This document shows positions 27,527 through 37,066 of a stretch of DNA of 64,000 nt, one piece after another. Position 1 is the stretch's first letter, and the number at the start of each line of letters is the position of its first letter. The notes under the pieces were generated by a model. It did not search any database, was not told where the DNA came from, and saw only the letters and a list, made by a program, of their open reading frames with translations. Made by a program: the position numbers and the translations under genes. The stretch comes from Caviibacterium pharyngocola (GTDB taxonomy: Bacteria > Pseudomonadota > Gammaproteobacteria > Enterobacterales > Pasteurellaceae), in NCBI RefSeq assembly GCF_002795405.1, contig NZ_PHGZ01000013.1, forward strand, positions 334,860 through 398,859, in the 5' to 3' direction.

Positions 27527-28141
27527 TTAAGGATTCAGGCAATAAATCCCGTCGATTTTGTCGTTTATTAATTTCAGTTGCCAAATCGCCGTATTTTTCA
27601 TCGGTAAGTTCGGTTGAAATTGACGGAATTTTTGCATATCTTCGCCGGATTCGGCGGAAAAACCCAATAAACGCCAAACCAATAAGGCAATCCAAATACC
27701 GTGACCGAAGCACAACGTATCAGCAGCAAAATCGGGCGCCGCCGCAAGAAATTGATCGATTCGGCGATTAAATTGCGCAAATGAATCCGTCTCTTCGGCA
27801 AGACGCAAATCGGGATTGGCTTGCGACCAAAAGGATTGCACCAAAGGTTGACGTTGTTGTCCTGTTAAGCCTTCGATCATTGCCAGCGGTAAATATGAAA
27901 ACTCGTTCAAGCAGGGTAAAACTTCCGTATTCACCTGCCAATGGGCGCAATAAGGTTGTGCGGTTTGTTGAGTTCTGAGAAATTCGGAGGTGTAAACTTT
28001 AGCGGACGGCGGCAGTCGGGCGACAAGTTCTTGCGCCTGTCGTTGCCCTTTTTCGCTTAGCGGAATCGCCGAATCCGCGAGCGCTTGACCGCCCGCATTG
28101 GCGAAACTTTCTGCGTGACGAATAAGATAAATATGTTTCAT
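27527..28141 (-). CDS. Histidine phosphatase (phosphoglycerate-mutase-like) family protein
   Basis: A 204-residue cytoplasmic protein of the histidine phosphatase superfamily. It carries the catalytic LIRHAES motif near the N-terminus (His8), the downstream SEFLRTQQTA segment, and the second histidine in FGHGIW. Cofactor-dependent mutases, phosphatases such as CobC/GpmB and protein phosphatases share this fold, so substrate and pathway cannot be assigned. It stands alone on the minus strand between the TRAP cluster and the divergent comEA-like gene. Confidence 0.85.
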   Translation of the reverse strand: MKHIYLIRHAESFANAGGQALADSAIPLSEKGQRQAQELVARLPPSAKVYTSEFLRTQQTAQPYCAHWQVNTEVLPCLNEFSYLPLAMIEGLTGQQRQPLVQSFWSQANPDLRLAEETDSFAQFNRRIDQFLAAAPDFAADTLCFGHGIWIALLVWRLLGFSAESGEDMQKFRQFQPNLPMKNTAIWQLKLINDKIDGIYCLNP

Positions 28142-28238
28142 TATTGGTACCTTTTTTATGGAATGTGCGGAACTAATTATTATTCCGAGAGTCTTATGCT
28201 TCGGTTTTAACTTAATTTTAAACGACTAAGGAGCTTAT

Positions 28239-28880
28239 ATGAAATTTTTAAAATCAATTCTAGCCTTAAGTATGGCAGTTGCAATTTCCGGCGGCGCATT
28301 GGCGGCGGAAAATCCGTTAACCGGCATTAAAGACAGCGTAAAAACAAGCGCACAAACAATGAAACAAGAAACCGTAAGCGGCGCGAAAAGCGTGTTAAGC
28401 GAAAAAGCGACTACGGCAAAAACAACCGCAACGGATAAAATGATCTCTGCGAAAGATAGCGCAACCAGCGTGAAAAAAGCGGCAACGGATAAAGCGACTT
28501 CCGTAAAAGACAGCGCAACAAAATCCGTGACGGAAAAAATGACGTCGGCAAAAGATCAGGCGACGACGGCGAAAACCGCGGCAAAAGAGAAGGTCACATC
28601 AATGAAAGACAGCGCGACAAGCGCGAAAAAAGCGGCGACGGATAAAGTCGATTCGATGAAGGATTCCGTGAAATCCGTGGCAAATTCGCAAAAAGTGAAT
28701 ATTAACAAAGCGGACGCGACAACCTTGCAAAGTTTGTCCGGCATCGGTGAGGCGAAAGCCAAAGCGATTATCGATTACCGTAACAAAGTGGGCAAAATCA
28801 AATCTGCGGCGGAATTATTGAATATTTCCGGTATCGGCGAAAGCACGATTGAAAAAATCGCGCCTTATTTGAGCTTTTAA
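28239..28880 (+). CDS. ComEA/ComE1-like helix-hairpin-helix protein with LEA-like repeat region
   Basis: A 213-residue exported protein. Residues 1-22 are a signal peptide (ending GALAAEN). Residues about 30-150 are a low-complexity, Lys/Ala/Thr/Ser-rich stretch built of variants of T-S-x-K-D-S-A-T-x and K-A-A-T-D-K, resembling the amphipathic 11-mers of LEA proteins. Residues about 152-213 form two helix-hairpin-helix motifs (LSGIGEAKAKAI and ISGIGESTIEKI) typical of ComEA. ComEA/ComE1 binds incoming DNA in the periplasm during transformation and pulls it across the outer membrane. H. influenzae ComE1 has only the signal and HhH parts (about 112 residues), so the long insert is unusual. No convincing CRP-S competence site lies in its 98-bp upstream region. 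Confidence 0.82.
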   Translation: MKFLKSILALSMAVAISGGALAAENPLTGIKDSVKTSAQTMKQETVSGAKSVLSEKATTAKTTATDKMISAKDSATSVKKAATDKATSVKDSATKSVTEKMTSAKDQATTAKTAAKEKVTSMKDSATSAKKAATDKVDSMKDSVKSVANSQKVNINKADATTLQSLSGIGEAKAKAIIDYRNKVGKIKSAAELLNISGIGESTIEKIAPYLSF

Positions 28881-28905
28881 TTCGGGCTGAAAATTTAAAA
28901 AGAAA

Positions 28906-28950
28906 AACGACCGCACTTGAATCCGTCGGAAAAAAGTGCGGTCGTTTTTT
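28906..28950. terminator. Bidirectional uptake-signal-pair terminator between comEA-like gene and gltA
   Basis: AACGACCGCACTT (28906-28918) pairs with AAGTGCGGTCGTT (28934-28946), a 13-bp stem followed by a T run. It serves the two convergent genes. Confidence 0.88.
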
Positions 28951-28958
28951 TATATTTT

Positions 28959-30245
28959 TTAATCTTTATCCATCGGCTCGAACGGACGTTCCGTATGACC
29001 GGTGTAAAGCTGACGCGGACGCACGATCTTCATATTGCCCGGTTTGAACATTTCTTTCCAATGGGCGATCCAACCGACGGTACGCGCCATTGCGAAAATT
29101 ACCGTAAACATTGATTTCGGAATACCGATAGCTTTCAAGATAATACCGGAATAGAAATCGACGTTCGGATAAAGTTTGTGTTCGATAAAGTACGGATCGC
29201 TTAAGGCAATGCGCTCCAATTCCATCGCCACATCGAACAACGGATTGTCGATATTCAATTCTTTTAACACTTCGTGGCAAGTTTTGCGCATTACTTTCGC
29301 ACGCGGATCGTAATTTTTATACACGCGATGACCGAATCCCATTAAACGGAACGGATCATTTTTATCTTTCGCGCGCGCAATATATTCCGGAATACGATCG
29401 ACAGTGCCGATTTCTTCCAACATATTAATACAGGCTTCGTTCGCCCCGCCGTGCGCCGGCCCCCAAAGGGAAGCGATACCCGCTGCGATACAAGCAAACG
29501 GATTCGCGCCGGAGGACGCCGCAGTTCGTACCGTTGAAGTGGATGCGTTTTGTTCGTGATCGGCGTGCAGAATAAAAATTCTATCCATCGCGCGTTCCAA
29601 TACCGGATTCACTTCATAAGGTTCGCAAGGTGTTGCAAACATCATATGCAAGAAATTGCCGGAATAAGACAATTTGTTGAGCGGGAACATAAACGGCTGA
29701 CCGATAGAATATTTATAACACATCGCCGCCAAAGTCGGCATTTTCGCCAACAGACGAATCGCGGTTAATTCGCGGTGTTGAATGTTATTAATGTCTAAAG
29801 AATCGTGATAGAACGCCGCCAGCGCACCGCTTACCCCGCACATAATCGCCATCGGGTGAGAGTCTCGACGGAAACCGTGGAAGAAACGCGAGATTTGTTC
29901 GTGCACTAAGGTGTGTTTGCGAACAAGTTGAATAAATTCTTTGTATTCCTGCTGTGTCGGGCGTTCGCCGAACAACAATAAATGCGCGACTTCCAAATAG
30001 TCGGCATTTTGCGCTAAATCGGCAATCGGGTAGCCGCGATGCAATAAAATGCCTTCGTCGCCGTCAATATAGGTAATTTCCGAGACGCAAGACGCCGTGG
30101 ACATAAAACCGGGATCGAAGGTAAAAAGTTTATTTTTTACCAAAGGTTGTACATCGACCGCGTCATAACCCAAGGTTCCCTGACGAACAGGGAGTTCGAG
30201 TTCACGACCGTCGCTTAACGAGAGTTTTGCGGTTAATTCAGTCAT
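28959..30245 (-). CDS. gltA: Citrate synthase (type II)
   Basis: A 428-residue enzyme condensing acetyl-CoA with oxaloacetate, the entry step of the TCA cycle. Catalytic residues are visible: the first histidine in [10 protein letters not shown], the second in [14 protein letters not shown] (the signature region) and the aspartate in [10 protein letters not shown]. Length equals E. coli GltA (427), the hexameric, NADH-sensitive type. It is divergent from sucABCD with 342 bp between starts. Its presence argues against H. influenzae, which lacks citrate synthase. Confidence 0.97.
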   Translation of the reverse strand: MTELTAKLSLSDGRELELPVRQGTLGYDAVDVQPLVKNKLFTFDPGFMSTASCVSEITYIDGDEGILLHRGYPIADLAQNADYLEVAHLLLFGERPTQQEYKEFIQLVRKHTLVHEQISRFFHGFRRDSHPMAIMCGVSGALAAFYHDSLDINNIQHRELTAIRLLAKMPTLAAMCYKYSIGQPFMFPLNKLSYSGNFLHMMFATPCEPYEVNPVLERAMDRIFILHADHEQNASTSTVRTAASSGANPFACIAAGIASLWGPAHGGANEACINMLEEIGTVDRIPEYIARAKDKNDPFRLMGFGHRVYKNYDPRAKVMRKTCHEVLKELNIDNPLFDVAMELERIALSDPYFIEHKLYPNVDFYSGIILKAIGIPKSMFTVIFAMARTVGWIAHWKEMFKPGNMKIVRPRQLYTGHTERPFEPMDKD

Positions 30246-30414
30246 AGAGATAGTCCTTCTGAGTTTTAAATATTGTGTTTGTATTCGGTTTATTTTTTAT
30301 AGTGCTGTCAATATAACCTGTTATTTCTTTGCTGTCTTTATAAATTTGCAAAAAATTTTGTTAAAAAAATGTTATTTTTTAAAAATGCGAGGCAGATCAA
30401 AAAACAAGAAAATT

Positions 30415-30432
30415 GTTAATTGTTTGTTAATT
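30415..30432. promoter_or_regulatory. Candidate ArcA box in the gltA-sucA intergenic region
   Basis: GTTAAT (30415-30420) and GTTAATT (30426-30432) are direct repeats exactly 11 bp apart, the spacing and sequence of ArcA-P binding sites. ArcA represses gltA and suc genes under low oxygen in enterics. The 342-bp gap (30246-30587) otherwise holds AT-rich promoter DNA and no gene. Confidence 0.55.
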
Positions 30433-30499
30433 AATTGTATTGATTCTTGTGCGCATTTGTTCTTTAATTATTCGAGTGACTATTGAATGAAAAACAGAA

Positions 30500-30528
30500 C
30501 GTGTGAATTACGCAATCCTATGTATAAT
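30500..30528 (+). promoter_or_regulatory. Candidate sucA promoter
   Basis: A perfect TATAAT (30523-30528) lies 59 bp before the sucA start. Its -35 position (around 30500-30506, GTGTGA) is weak, suggesting activator dependence. Confidence 0.45.
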
Positions 30529-30587
30529 AGAATCGTATTAGGTTAGGCACTTTTTATACCAATCAAATATCAAATCAGGTGGTCGCA

Positions 30588-33383
30588 ATGAAACAAAACA
30601 GCCCTATCGGCGAATGGCTAGCTTCCAGCGCATTAGGCGGCGCAAACCAATCTTATATTGAAGATCTTTATGAAGATTACCTCCAAGATCCCGCCTCGGT
30701 AGATGAAAGTTGGCGGCAAATTTTCAATTCTCTCCCGAAACCGACCGCACTTGAACAACCGCATTCCCAAGTTCGCGATTATTTTAAACGTTTGGCGCGC
30801 GAAACCACGCATAAAGGCGCCACGGTGATTGATCCGAATGTCAGTGCGCGATTAGTGAAAGTGTTGCAATGGGTGAACGGACACCGCAATCGCGGGCATT
30901 TGCACGCCGATTTGGATCCGCTGAAACTCTGGCAACGAATGGATGCGCCGACGTTGGATTATAAATTTTACGGTTTCACCGATGATGATTTGGATGAAGT
31001 GTTCGACATCGGCGGTTATGTATATAACAAAGACAAAATTACTTTATGCGATTTGGCTTATGCGCTGAAAAATACCTATTGCAGTACCATCGGGCTGGAA
31101 TTTATGCACGTCAATGATTTGGACGCGCGTACTTGGTTGCAGGGAAAAGTGGAAAATTTGTTGAACAAACCCTTATTTAATCGGCAAGAACAACTGAAAT
31201 TTTTAGAAGAATTAACTGCGGCGGACGGCTTGGAACGTTATCTCGGCGCGAAATTCCCCGGTGCGAAGCGCTTTTCTTTGGAAGGTAGCGACGCCTTTAT
31301 TTTGTTAATGAAAGAAATTATTCGCCACGGCGGACGCAACGGCATTAACGAAATCGTAATGGGAATGGCGCACCGCGGGCGCTTAAATATGCTGGTCAAC
31401 GTATTAGGGAAAGAACCGGCGGAATTGTTCGATGAATTTGCCGGCAAGCATCAAGGAAACGGCACCGGCGATGTGAAATATCATCAAGGATTTTCCTCCG
31501 ATTTTATGACCGACAACGGCATTGTGCATTTGGCTTTGGCGTTTAACCCGTCGCATTTGGAAATCGTCAATCCGGTGGTGTTGGGCTCCGTGCGGGCGCG
31601 CCAAACGCGTATTAACGATACTGAACGCACGAAAGTGTTGCCGATTACGGTGCACGGCGATTCCGCCGTCGCAGGGCAAGGCGTGGTGCAAGAAACCTTG
31701 AATATGTCGGCGACGCGCGGTTATTCCGTCGGCGGTACGATTCGCATTGTGATCAATAACCAAATCGGTTTTACCACCTCGAACCCGCACGACACGCGCT
31801 CGACGGAATACAGCACCGACATCGCGAAAATGATCGAAGCACCGGTAATTCACGTTAACGGCGACGATCCGGAAGCAGTGGCTTATGCGGCGAGAATGGC
31901 GGTTGAATTCCGCACCAAATTTAAGCGAGATATTTTCATCGATTTGGTTTCTTATCGTCGCCACGGACACAACGAAGCCGACGAACCGGCGGTGACACAG
32001 CCGTTAATGTATGATCGAATTAAACGACATCCGACGCCGCGTAAAGTTTATGCAGATCGACTAATTGCCGCAGGCGTGATTGATGAAGAATACGCGACAG
32101 GGTTGATCAATCAATATCGCGATGCGTTGGATAACGGTGATTGCGTTGTACCGGAATGGCGCAAACCGGATCCGGAAGCGACGGATTGGACGAAATTTTT
32201 ATCGCAAGAATGGACGGAATACGAAAGCGGATTCGAGCCGCAGCGTTTCACCGATTTAGCTAAAAAAGTCTGCGAATATCCCGCCGAACATCCGCTGCAT
32301 CCGCGCGTGAAGAAAATCTATGAAGATCGCCGTTTAATGGCGGAGGGCGAAAAGTTATTCGACTGGGGAATGGCGGAAACAATGGCATACGCCACCTTGT
32401 TGGACGAGGGTTACGACATCCGTTTGTCGGGTGAGGACGCCGGACGCGGTACTTTCTTCCACCGTCATTCCGTATTGCACAATCAAAAAGACGCCACGAT
32501 TTATATTCCGTTGACGCAGCTACACGCCCAACAAGGGCATTTCGAAGTGTGGGATTCCGTATTATCGGAAGAAGCAGTGCTAGCATATGAATACGGTTAT
32601 GCCACCGCTACACCGAGAACCTTAACCCTTTGGGAGGCACAGTTCGGTGATTTCGCCAATGTAGCACAAGTGGTGATTGACCAATTCATCAGTTCGGGCG
32701 AACAAAAATGGGGCAGAATGTGCGGCTTGGTAATGTTATTGCCGCACGGTTATGAAGGACAAGGGCCGGAACATTCTTCCGCTCGTTTGGAACGCTATCT
32801 GCAACTTTGCGCCCAACAAAATATGCAAGTTTGCGTACCTTCCACGCCGGCGCAAATTTATCATTTATTGCGTCGTCAAATGCTGCGCAAAGTGCGTCGC
32901 CCGTTGGTGGTGATCACACCGAAATCCTTGCTGCGTCATCCGCTTGCGGTTTCAAGCAAAGAGGAATTGATCAGCGGAAAATACCAAAACGTTATCGGCG
33001 AAATGGATGATTTAGAGCCGAAACAGGTCAAACGCGTCGTCTTGTGCGCCGGTAAAGTATATTATGATTTATTAGAACAACGACGCAAAAAGAACCAAAC
33101 GGACGTGGCGATTATTCGCGTCGAGCAGCTGTATCCGTATCCGCACGAAGAAATGAAAGCGGCATTAGCGCCTTATGAGCACGTCACGGATTATGTGTGG
33201 TGTCAGGAAGAACCGCTAAATCAAGGTGCGTGGTATTGCAGCCAGCATAATTTTGTCACCTCGTTACCGCCGGCGGGCAAGTTGCGCTATGTGGGACGTC
33301 CGGCTTCCGCGTCGCCGGCAGTGGGTTATATGGCGTTGCATAACGAGCAACAACAAGCGTTGGTGGCGGAAGCGCTGGCATAA
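30588..33383 (+). CDS. sucA: 2-oxoglutarate dehydrogenase E1 component
   Basis: A 931-residue thiamine-diphosphate-dependent subunit that decarboxylates 2-oxoglutarate and passes the succinyl group to SucB. Family landmarks include MGMAHRGRLNMLVN, GDSAVAGQG, the TPP-binding stretch (about VNNQIGFTTSNP), and the SGEDAGRGTFFHRH region in the C-terminal transketolase-like half. The ATG at 30588 is preferred over a GTG three codons upstream because it follows CAGGTGG and begins the usual short N-terminal helix. First gene of sucABCD. Confidence 0.97.
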   Translation: MKQNSPIGEWLASSALGGANQSYIEDLYEDYLQDPASVDESWRQIFNSLPKPTALEQPHSQVRDYFKRLARETTHKGATVIDPNVSARLVKVLQWVNGHRNRGHLHADLDPLKLWQRMDAPTLDYKFYGFTDDDLDEVFDIGGYVYNKDKITLCDLAYALKNTYCSTIGLEFMHVNDLDARTWLQGKVENLLNKPLFNRQEQLKFLEELTAADGLERYLGAKFPGAKRFSLEGSDAFILLMKEIIRHGGRNGINEIVMGMAHRGRLNMLVNVLGKEPAELFDEFAGKHQGNGTGDVKYHQGFSSDFMTDNGIVHLALAFNPSHLEIVNPVVLGSVRARQTRINDTERTKVLPITVHGDSAVAGQGVVQETLNMSATRGYSVGGTIRIVINNQIGFTTSNPHDTRSTEYSTDIAKMIEAPVIHVNGDDPEAVAYAARMAVEFRTKFKRDIFIDLVSYRRHGHNEADEPAVTQPLMYDRIKRHPTPRKVYADRLIAAGVIDEEYATGLINQYRDALDNGDCVVPEWRKPDPEATDWTKFLSQEWTEYESGFEPQRFTDLAKKVCEYPAEHPLHPRVKKIYEDRRLMAEGEKLFDWGMAETMAYATLLDEGYDIRLSGEDAGRGTFFHRHSVLHNQKDATIYIPLTQLHAQQGHFEVWDSVLSEEAVLAYEYGYATATPRTLTLWEAQFGDFANVAQVVIDQFISSGEQKWGRMCGLVMLLPHGYEGQGPEHSSARLERYLQLCAQQNMQVCVPSTPAQIYHLLRRQMLRKVRRPLVVITPKSLLRHPLAVSSKEELISGKYQNVIGEMDDLEPKQVKRVVLCAGKVYYDLLEQRRKKNQTDVAIIRVEQLYPYPHEEMKAALAPYEHVTDYVWCQEEPLNQGAWYCSQHNFVTSLPPAGKLRYVGRPASASPAVGYMALHNEQQQALVAEALA

Positions 33384-33392
33384 CGAATAATA

Positions 33393-33420
33393 AAAGTGCG
33401 GTGATTTTCGACCGCACTTT
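33393..33420 (+). terminator. Uptake-signal-pair hairpin between sucA and sucB
   Basis: AAAGTGCGGT (33393-33402) pairs with ACCGCACTTT (33411-33420). No T run follows (ATTACCTC), so it is probably a weak attenuator or mRNA-stabilising hairpin rather than a full terminator. Confidence 0.5.
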
Positions 33421-33452
33421 ATTACCTCATCAATTTAACTAAGGAAATAACA

Positions 33453-34682
33453 ATGAGCGATTTTGATATTATTACCCCCGATCTGCCGGAGTCCGTTGCG
33501 GATGCTACCGTGGTGACCTGGCATAAACAAGTCGGCGAGACGATTAAACGTGATGAAATTCTGGTTGAAATTGAAACGGATAAAGTGGTATTGGAAGTGC
33601 CGGCAATCGGTGACGGCGTATTAGAAAGCATTTTACAGCCGGAAGGATCGACCGTTGTCAGCAAACAATTATTAGGAAAAGTGACCGCACTTGCGGTTGC
33701 CGGCGGCGTCACCAAAGCCACGGTGCAAACAATGGAACATACACCGGCGGATCGTCACTTTGCCAAATTAACCGCCGAACCGACCAACAGTGACGCCCTA
33801 AGCCCTGCGGTACGTCGTTTATTGGCGGAGCGCGAGTTAAACGCGGAAGACATTCAAGGCACCGGCGTCGGCGGGCGCATTACGCGCGAAGACATCGAAC
33901 GCGTCGCCGCACAGAAAAATGCGCAACAAAGCGCGGTCGAACAACACGAAAAAACACCGTTTTCCGCATTCAACCTCGCCGATCGCGAAGAAAAACGCGT
34001 GCCGATGACCCGTTTACGCAAACGTATCGCCGAGCGTTTGTTGGAAGCCAAAAATACCACGGCAATGTTGACGACTTTCAACGAAGTGGATATGCAACCG
34101 ATTATGAACTTGCGCAAACAATATGGCGAAATCTTTGAAAAACGCCACGGCGCGCGCTTAGGTTTTATGTCTTTTTATATTAAAGCGGTGGTCGAAGCGC
34201 TGAAACGTTATCCGGAAATTAATGCCTCTATCGACGGCGACGACATTGTTTATCACAATTATTTTGATATTAGCATTGCGGTTTCCACGCCGCGCGGCTT
34301 GGTGACACCGGTGTTACGCCATTGCGATAAATTGAGTATGGCGCAAATCGAGAAGGAAATCAAAGCCTTAGCGGAAAAAGGACGCGACGGCAAATTAACC
34401 GTGGAAGATCTCACCGGCGGCAATTTCACCATTACCAACGGCGGCGTGTTCGGTTCGTTAATGTCCACGCCGATCATCAACCCGCCGCAAAGTGCGATTT
34501 TGGGAATGCACGCGATCAAAGATCGTCCGGTGGCGATCAAAGGTCAAGTGGAAATTCGCCCGATGATGTATTTGGCGCTGTCTTATGATCATCGCTTGAT
34601 CGACGGACGCGAAAGCGTCGGCTTCCTCGTGACGGTGAAAGAATTACTCGAAGATCCGACACGTTTATTATTGGAAATCTAA
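33453..34682 (+). CDS. sucB: Dihydrolipoamide succinyltransferase (E2 of 2-oxoglutarate dehydrogenase)
   Basis: A 409-residue E2 core. A single lipoyl domain (1-80) has the lipoylated Lys44 in [12 protein letters not shown] peripheral-subunit-binding domain follows (about 111-148, [18 protein letters not shown]), then the CoA-dependent acyltransferase domain with the catalytic His and Asp in [12 protein letters not shown]. coli SucB has 405 residues. The shared E3 (lpd) is not in the window. Confidence 0.97.
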   Translation: MSDFDIITPDLPESVADATVVTWHKQVGETIKRDEILVEIETDKVVLEVPAIGDGVLESILQPEGSTVVSKQLLGKVTALAVAGGVTKATVQTMEHTPADRHFAKLTAEPTNSDALSPAVRRLLAERELNAEDIQGTGVGGRITREDIERVAAQKNAQQSAVEQHEKTPFSAFNLADREEKRVPMTRLRKRIAERLLEAKNTTAMLTTFNEVDMQPIMNLRKQYGEIFEKRHGARLGFMSFYIKAVVEALKRYPEINASIDGDDIVYHNYFDISIAVSTPRGLVTPVLRHCDKLSMAQIEKEIKALAEKGRDGKLTVEDLTGGNFTITNGGVFGSLMSTPIINPPQSAILGMHAIKDRPVAIKGQVEIRPMMYLALSYDHRLIDGRESVGFLVTVKELLEDPTRLLLEI

Positions 34683-34688
34683 TCTTCG

Positions 34689-34714
34689 CGCGGGCATTTG
34701 CCCGCGATTTTTTA
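34689..34714 (+). terminator. Terminator after sucB
   Basis: CGCGGGC (34689-34695) and GCCCGCG (34700-34706) form a 7-bp GC stem with an ATTT loop, followed by ATTTTTTAT. It suggests sucAB and sucCD can be expressed as separate units. The rest of the 187-bp gap (to 34869) is AT-rich, presumably the sucC promoter region. Confidence 0.8.
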
Positions 34715-34869
34715 TGTGCGAATCAATGTTATCCCGTCATTTCGGCATATTGTTTGTATTTGGCTATAGACAGAAAAAATAAAAAAGTTAAACTAACTAC
34801 TCCAAAAATAAACAAAAACAGCAAGCCCTAGAGCGAATAGGCAAACACATCAAAAATAAAAGGACAACT

Positions 34870-36036
34870 ATGAACCTACACGAATACCAAAGTAAACGCA
34901 TTTTTGCCGATTACGGATTACCGGTCAGCGAAGGTTACGTTTGCGAAACCACGGAACAAGCGTTCGCGGCGATAGAAAAATTAGGCGGTTCGCAATGGGT
35001 GGCGAAATGTCAAGTACACGCGGGCGGACGGGGAAAAGCCGGTGGCGTGCAAGTGGTGAAATCCACAGCGGAAGTGCGGTCGTTTTTCGAAAAGTTTTTA
35101 GGTCAACGCTTAGTCACCTTCCAAACGGATGCGCAAGGACAACCGGTCAACCGCATTTATCTGGAACCTTGCGTTTCCGTGCAAAAAGAATTGTATTTAA
35201 GCGCAGTGATTGATCGCAGCGCGCAACGCATTGTGTTTATGGCATCCGCGGTAGGCGGCGTAAATATTGAAGAAGTCGCGGAAAAAACACCGCACTTATT
35301 GCACAAAGCGGTGATTGATCCGATTGTCGGTGCAATGCCTTATCAAGGTCGCGAACTGGCTTTCAAACTCGGATTAAGCGGCAAACAAATTCAGCAGTTT
35401 ACCCAAATTTTTTGCCGTCTTGCCAAATTGTTTACGGAAAAAGATCTGGCGTTATTGGAGATTAATCCGTTAGTGATTTTGGAAAACGGCGATTTACATT
35501 GCCTCGATGCCAAAATCGTCGCCGACGGCAATGCCTTGTTCCGTCATCCCGATTTATTGGCGATGCGCGATTTAAGCCAAGAAGATCCGCGCGAGGCGGA
35601 AGCGGAAAAATGGAATCTGAACTACGTCGCCTTAGACGGTAATATCGGCTGTATGGTCAATGGCGCCGGCTTGGCAATGGGAACGATGGATATTGTGAAA
35701 TTGCACGGCGGTCAACCGGCGAACTTTTTGGACGTGGGCGGCGGCGCAACGAAAGAACGAGTTGCCGAAGCCTTCAAAATTATTTTAACCGATAAGGCGG
35801 TCAAAGCCATTTTGGTGAATATTTTCGGCGGTATCGTTCGTTGCGACTTAATTGCCGAAGGCGTGGTGGCAGCGGTGAACGAAGTGGGCGTCAGCGTGCC
35901 GGTGGTGGTGCGTTTGGAAGGCACCAACGCAGAATTAGGGCGAGCGATTTTAGCAAATAGCGGATTAAATGTGATTGCGGCGGAAAGTTTGACCGAAGCG
36001 GCACAACAGGCGGTGAATGCGGCGGAGGGAAAATAA
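34870..36036 (+). CDS. sucC: Succinyl-CoA synthetase beta subunit
   Basis: A 388-residue ATP-grasp subunit that, with SucD, converts succinyl-CoA to succinate with substrate-level phosphorylation. Motifs seen are the opening [15 protein letters not shown], the nucleotide-binding [11 protein letters not shown], metal-binding LLEINPLV, and [10 protein letters not shown] near the C-terminus. It is the same length as E. coli SucC. The stop overlaps the sucD start by one base. Confidence 0.97.
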   Translation: MNLHEYQSKRIFADYGLPVSEGYVCETTEQAFAAIEKLGGSQWVAKCQVHAGGRGKAGGVQVVKSTAEVRSFFEKFLGQRLVTFQTDAQGQPVNRIYLEPCVSVQKELYLSAVIDRSAQRIVFMASAVGGVNIEEVAEKTPHLLHKAVIDPIVGAMPYQGRELAFKLGLSGKQIQQFTQIFCRLAKLFTEKDLALLEINPLVILENGDLHCLDAKIVADGNALFRHPDLLAMRDLSQEDPREAEAEKWNLNYVALDGNIGCMVNGAGLAMGTMDIVKLHGGQPANFLDVGGGATKERVAEAFKIILTDKAVKAILVNIFGGIVRCDLIAEGVVAAVNEVGVSVPVVVRLEGTNAELGRAILANSGLNVIAAESLTEAAQQAVNAAEGK

Positions 36037-36902
36037 TGGCGATTTTAATTAATAAAGACATGAAAGTCATCTGTCAGGGATTCACCGGCGGACAAGGCAC
36101 GTTTCATTCGCAACAAGCGTTGGAATACGGTACGCAATTAGTCGGCGGCGTCTCGCCCGGCAAAGGCGGTAGCGTGCATTTGGGTTTGCCGGTTTTTAAC
36201 ACCGTGCGCGAAGCGGTGGAACAAACCGGCGCTACGGCAAGCGTGATTTATGTACCCGCACCCTTTTGTAAAGACGCCGTATTAGAAGCCATTAGCGCGG
36301 GCATTCGGCTGATTGTTTGTATCACCGAAGGCGTGCCGACCTTGGATATGTTGGCGATTAAGCAAAAATTAAACGAAAGCGGCGTGGTAATGATCGGGCC
36401 GAATTGTCCGGGCGTGATTACGCCGGAAGAATGTAAAATCGGCATTATGCCGGGCAGCATTCATAAAAAAGGTCGTATCGGTATCGTTTCTCGTTCCGGC
36501 ACGCTGACTTATGAAGCGGTGAAACAAACTACAGATGAAGGTTTCGGGCAATCTACTTGCGTCGGGATCGGCGGCGATCCGATTCCGGGGGCGCATTTTA
36601 TTGACATCCTGAAATTGTTCCAAGCGGATCCGGAAACCGATGCGATCGTGATGATCGGTGAAATCGGCGGCACGGCGGAAGAAGAAGCGGCGGCGTTTAT
36701 TCGTGAAAACGTGACGAAACCTGTTGTCGGCTATATTGCCGGAATGACCGCGCCGAAAGGAAAACGAATGGGACACGCCGGCGCGATTATTAGCGGCGGA
36801 AAAGGCACGGCGGATGAAAAAATCGCAGCCTTAAATGCGGCGGGAGTCACCACAATCCGAAGTTTGGCGGATATCGGTTCAGCCTTGAAAAAATTGTTAT
36901 AA
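36036..36902 (+). CDS. sucD: Succinyl-CoA synthetase alpha subunit
   Basis: A 288-residue CoA-binding subunit. The phosphorylated histidine is His247 in [12 protein letters not shown] (E. coli His246). The Rossmann CoA-binding start ([12 protein letters not shown]) and the GPNCPGVI segment are intact. It is translationally coupled to sucC. Confidence 0.97.
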   Translation: MAILINKDMKVICQGFTGGQGTFHSQQALEYGTQLVGGVSPGKGGSVHLGLPVFNTVREAVEQTGATASVIYVPAPFCKDAVLEAISAGIRLIVCITEGVPTLDMLAIKQKLNESGVVMIGPNCPGVITPEECKIGIMPGSIHKKGRIGIVSRSGTLTYEAVKQTTDEGFGQSTCVGIGGDPIPGAHFIDILKLFQADPETDAIVMIGEIGGTAEEEAAAFIRENVTKPVVGYIAGMTAPKGKRMGHAGAIISGGKGTADEKIAALNAAGVTTIRSLADIGSALKKLL

Positions 36903-36917
36903 ATTTGAACAAATGCG

Positions 36918-36966
36918 AAAAAAGTGCGGTCGATTTAAAATAAAATTTAAATTGACCGCACTTTTT
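36918..36966 (+). terminator. Uptake-signal-pair terminator after sucD
   Basis: AAAAAAGTGCGGTC and its complement GACCGCACTTTTTT flank an AT-rich inner inverted segment (TTTAAA ... TTTAAA), giving a long stem ending in a T run at about 36966. Confidence 0.85.
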
Positions 36967-37066
36967 TGTGTCGAAGATCAAATTCTAAGCTGTTAAAATT
37001 TGAACAGATAAAACCGGCAATGCTATAATCGTTTTAGCAAATTTCCGACATTTGAAAGGAGTTAAT

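Noticed and set aside
27781..28150. Possible CRP-S site for the comEA-like gene
   Set aside because: The 98-bp upstream region (28142-28238) shows neither a TTTTGCG half nor a CGCAAAA half.
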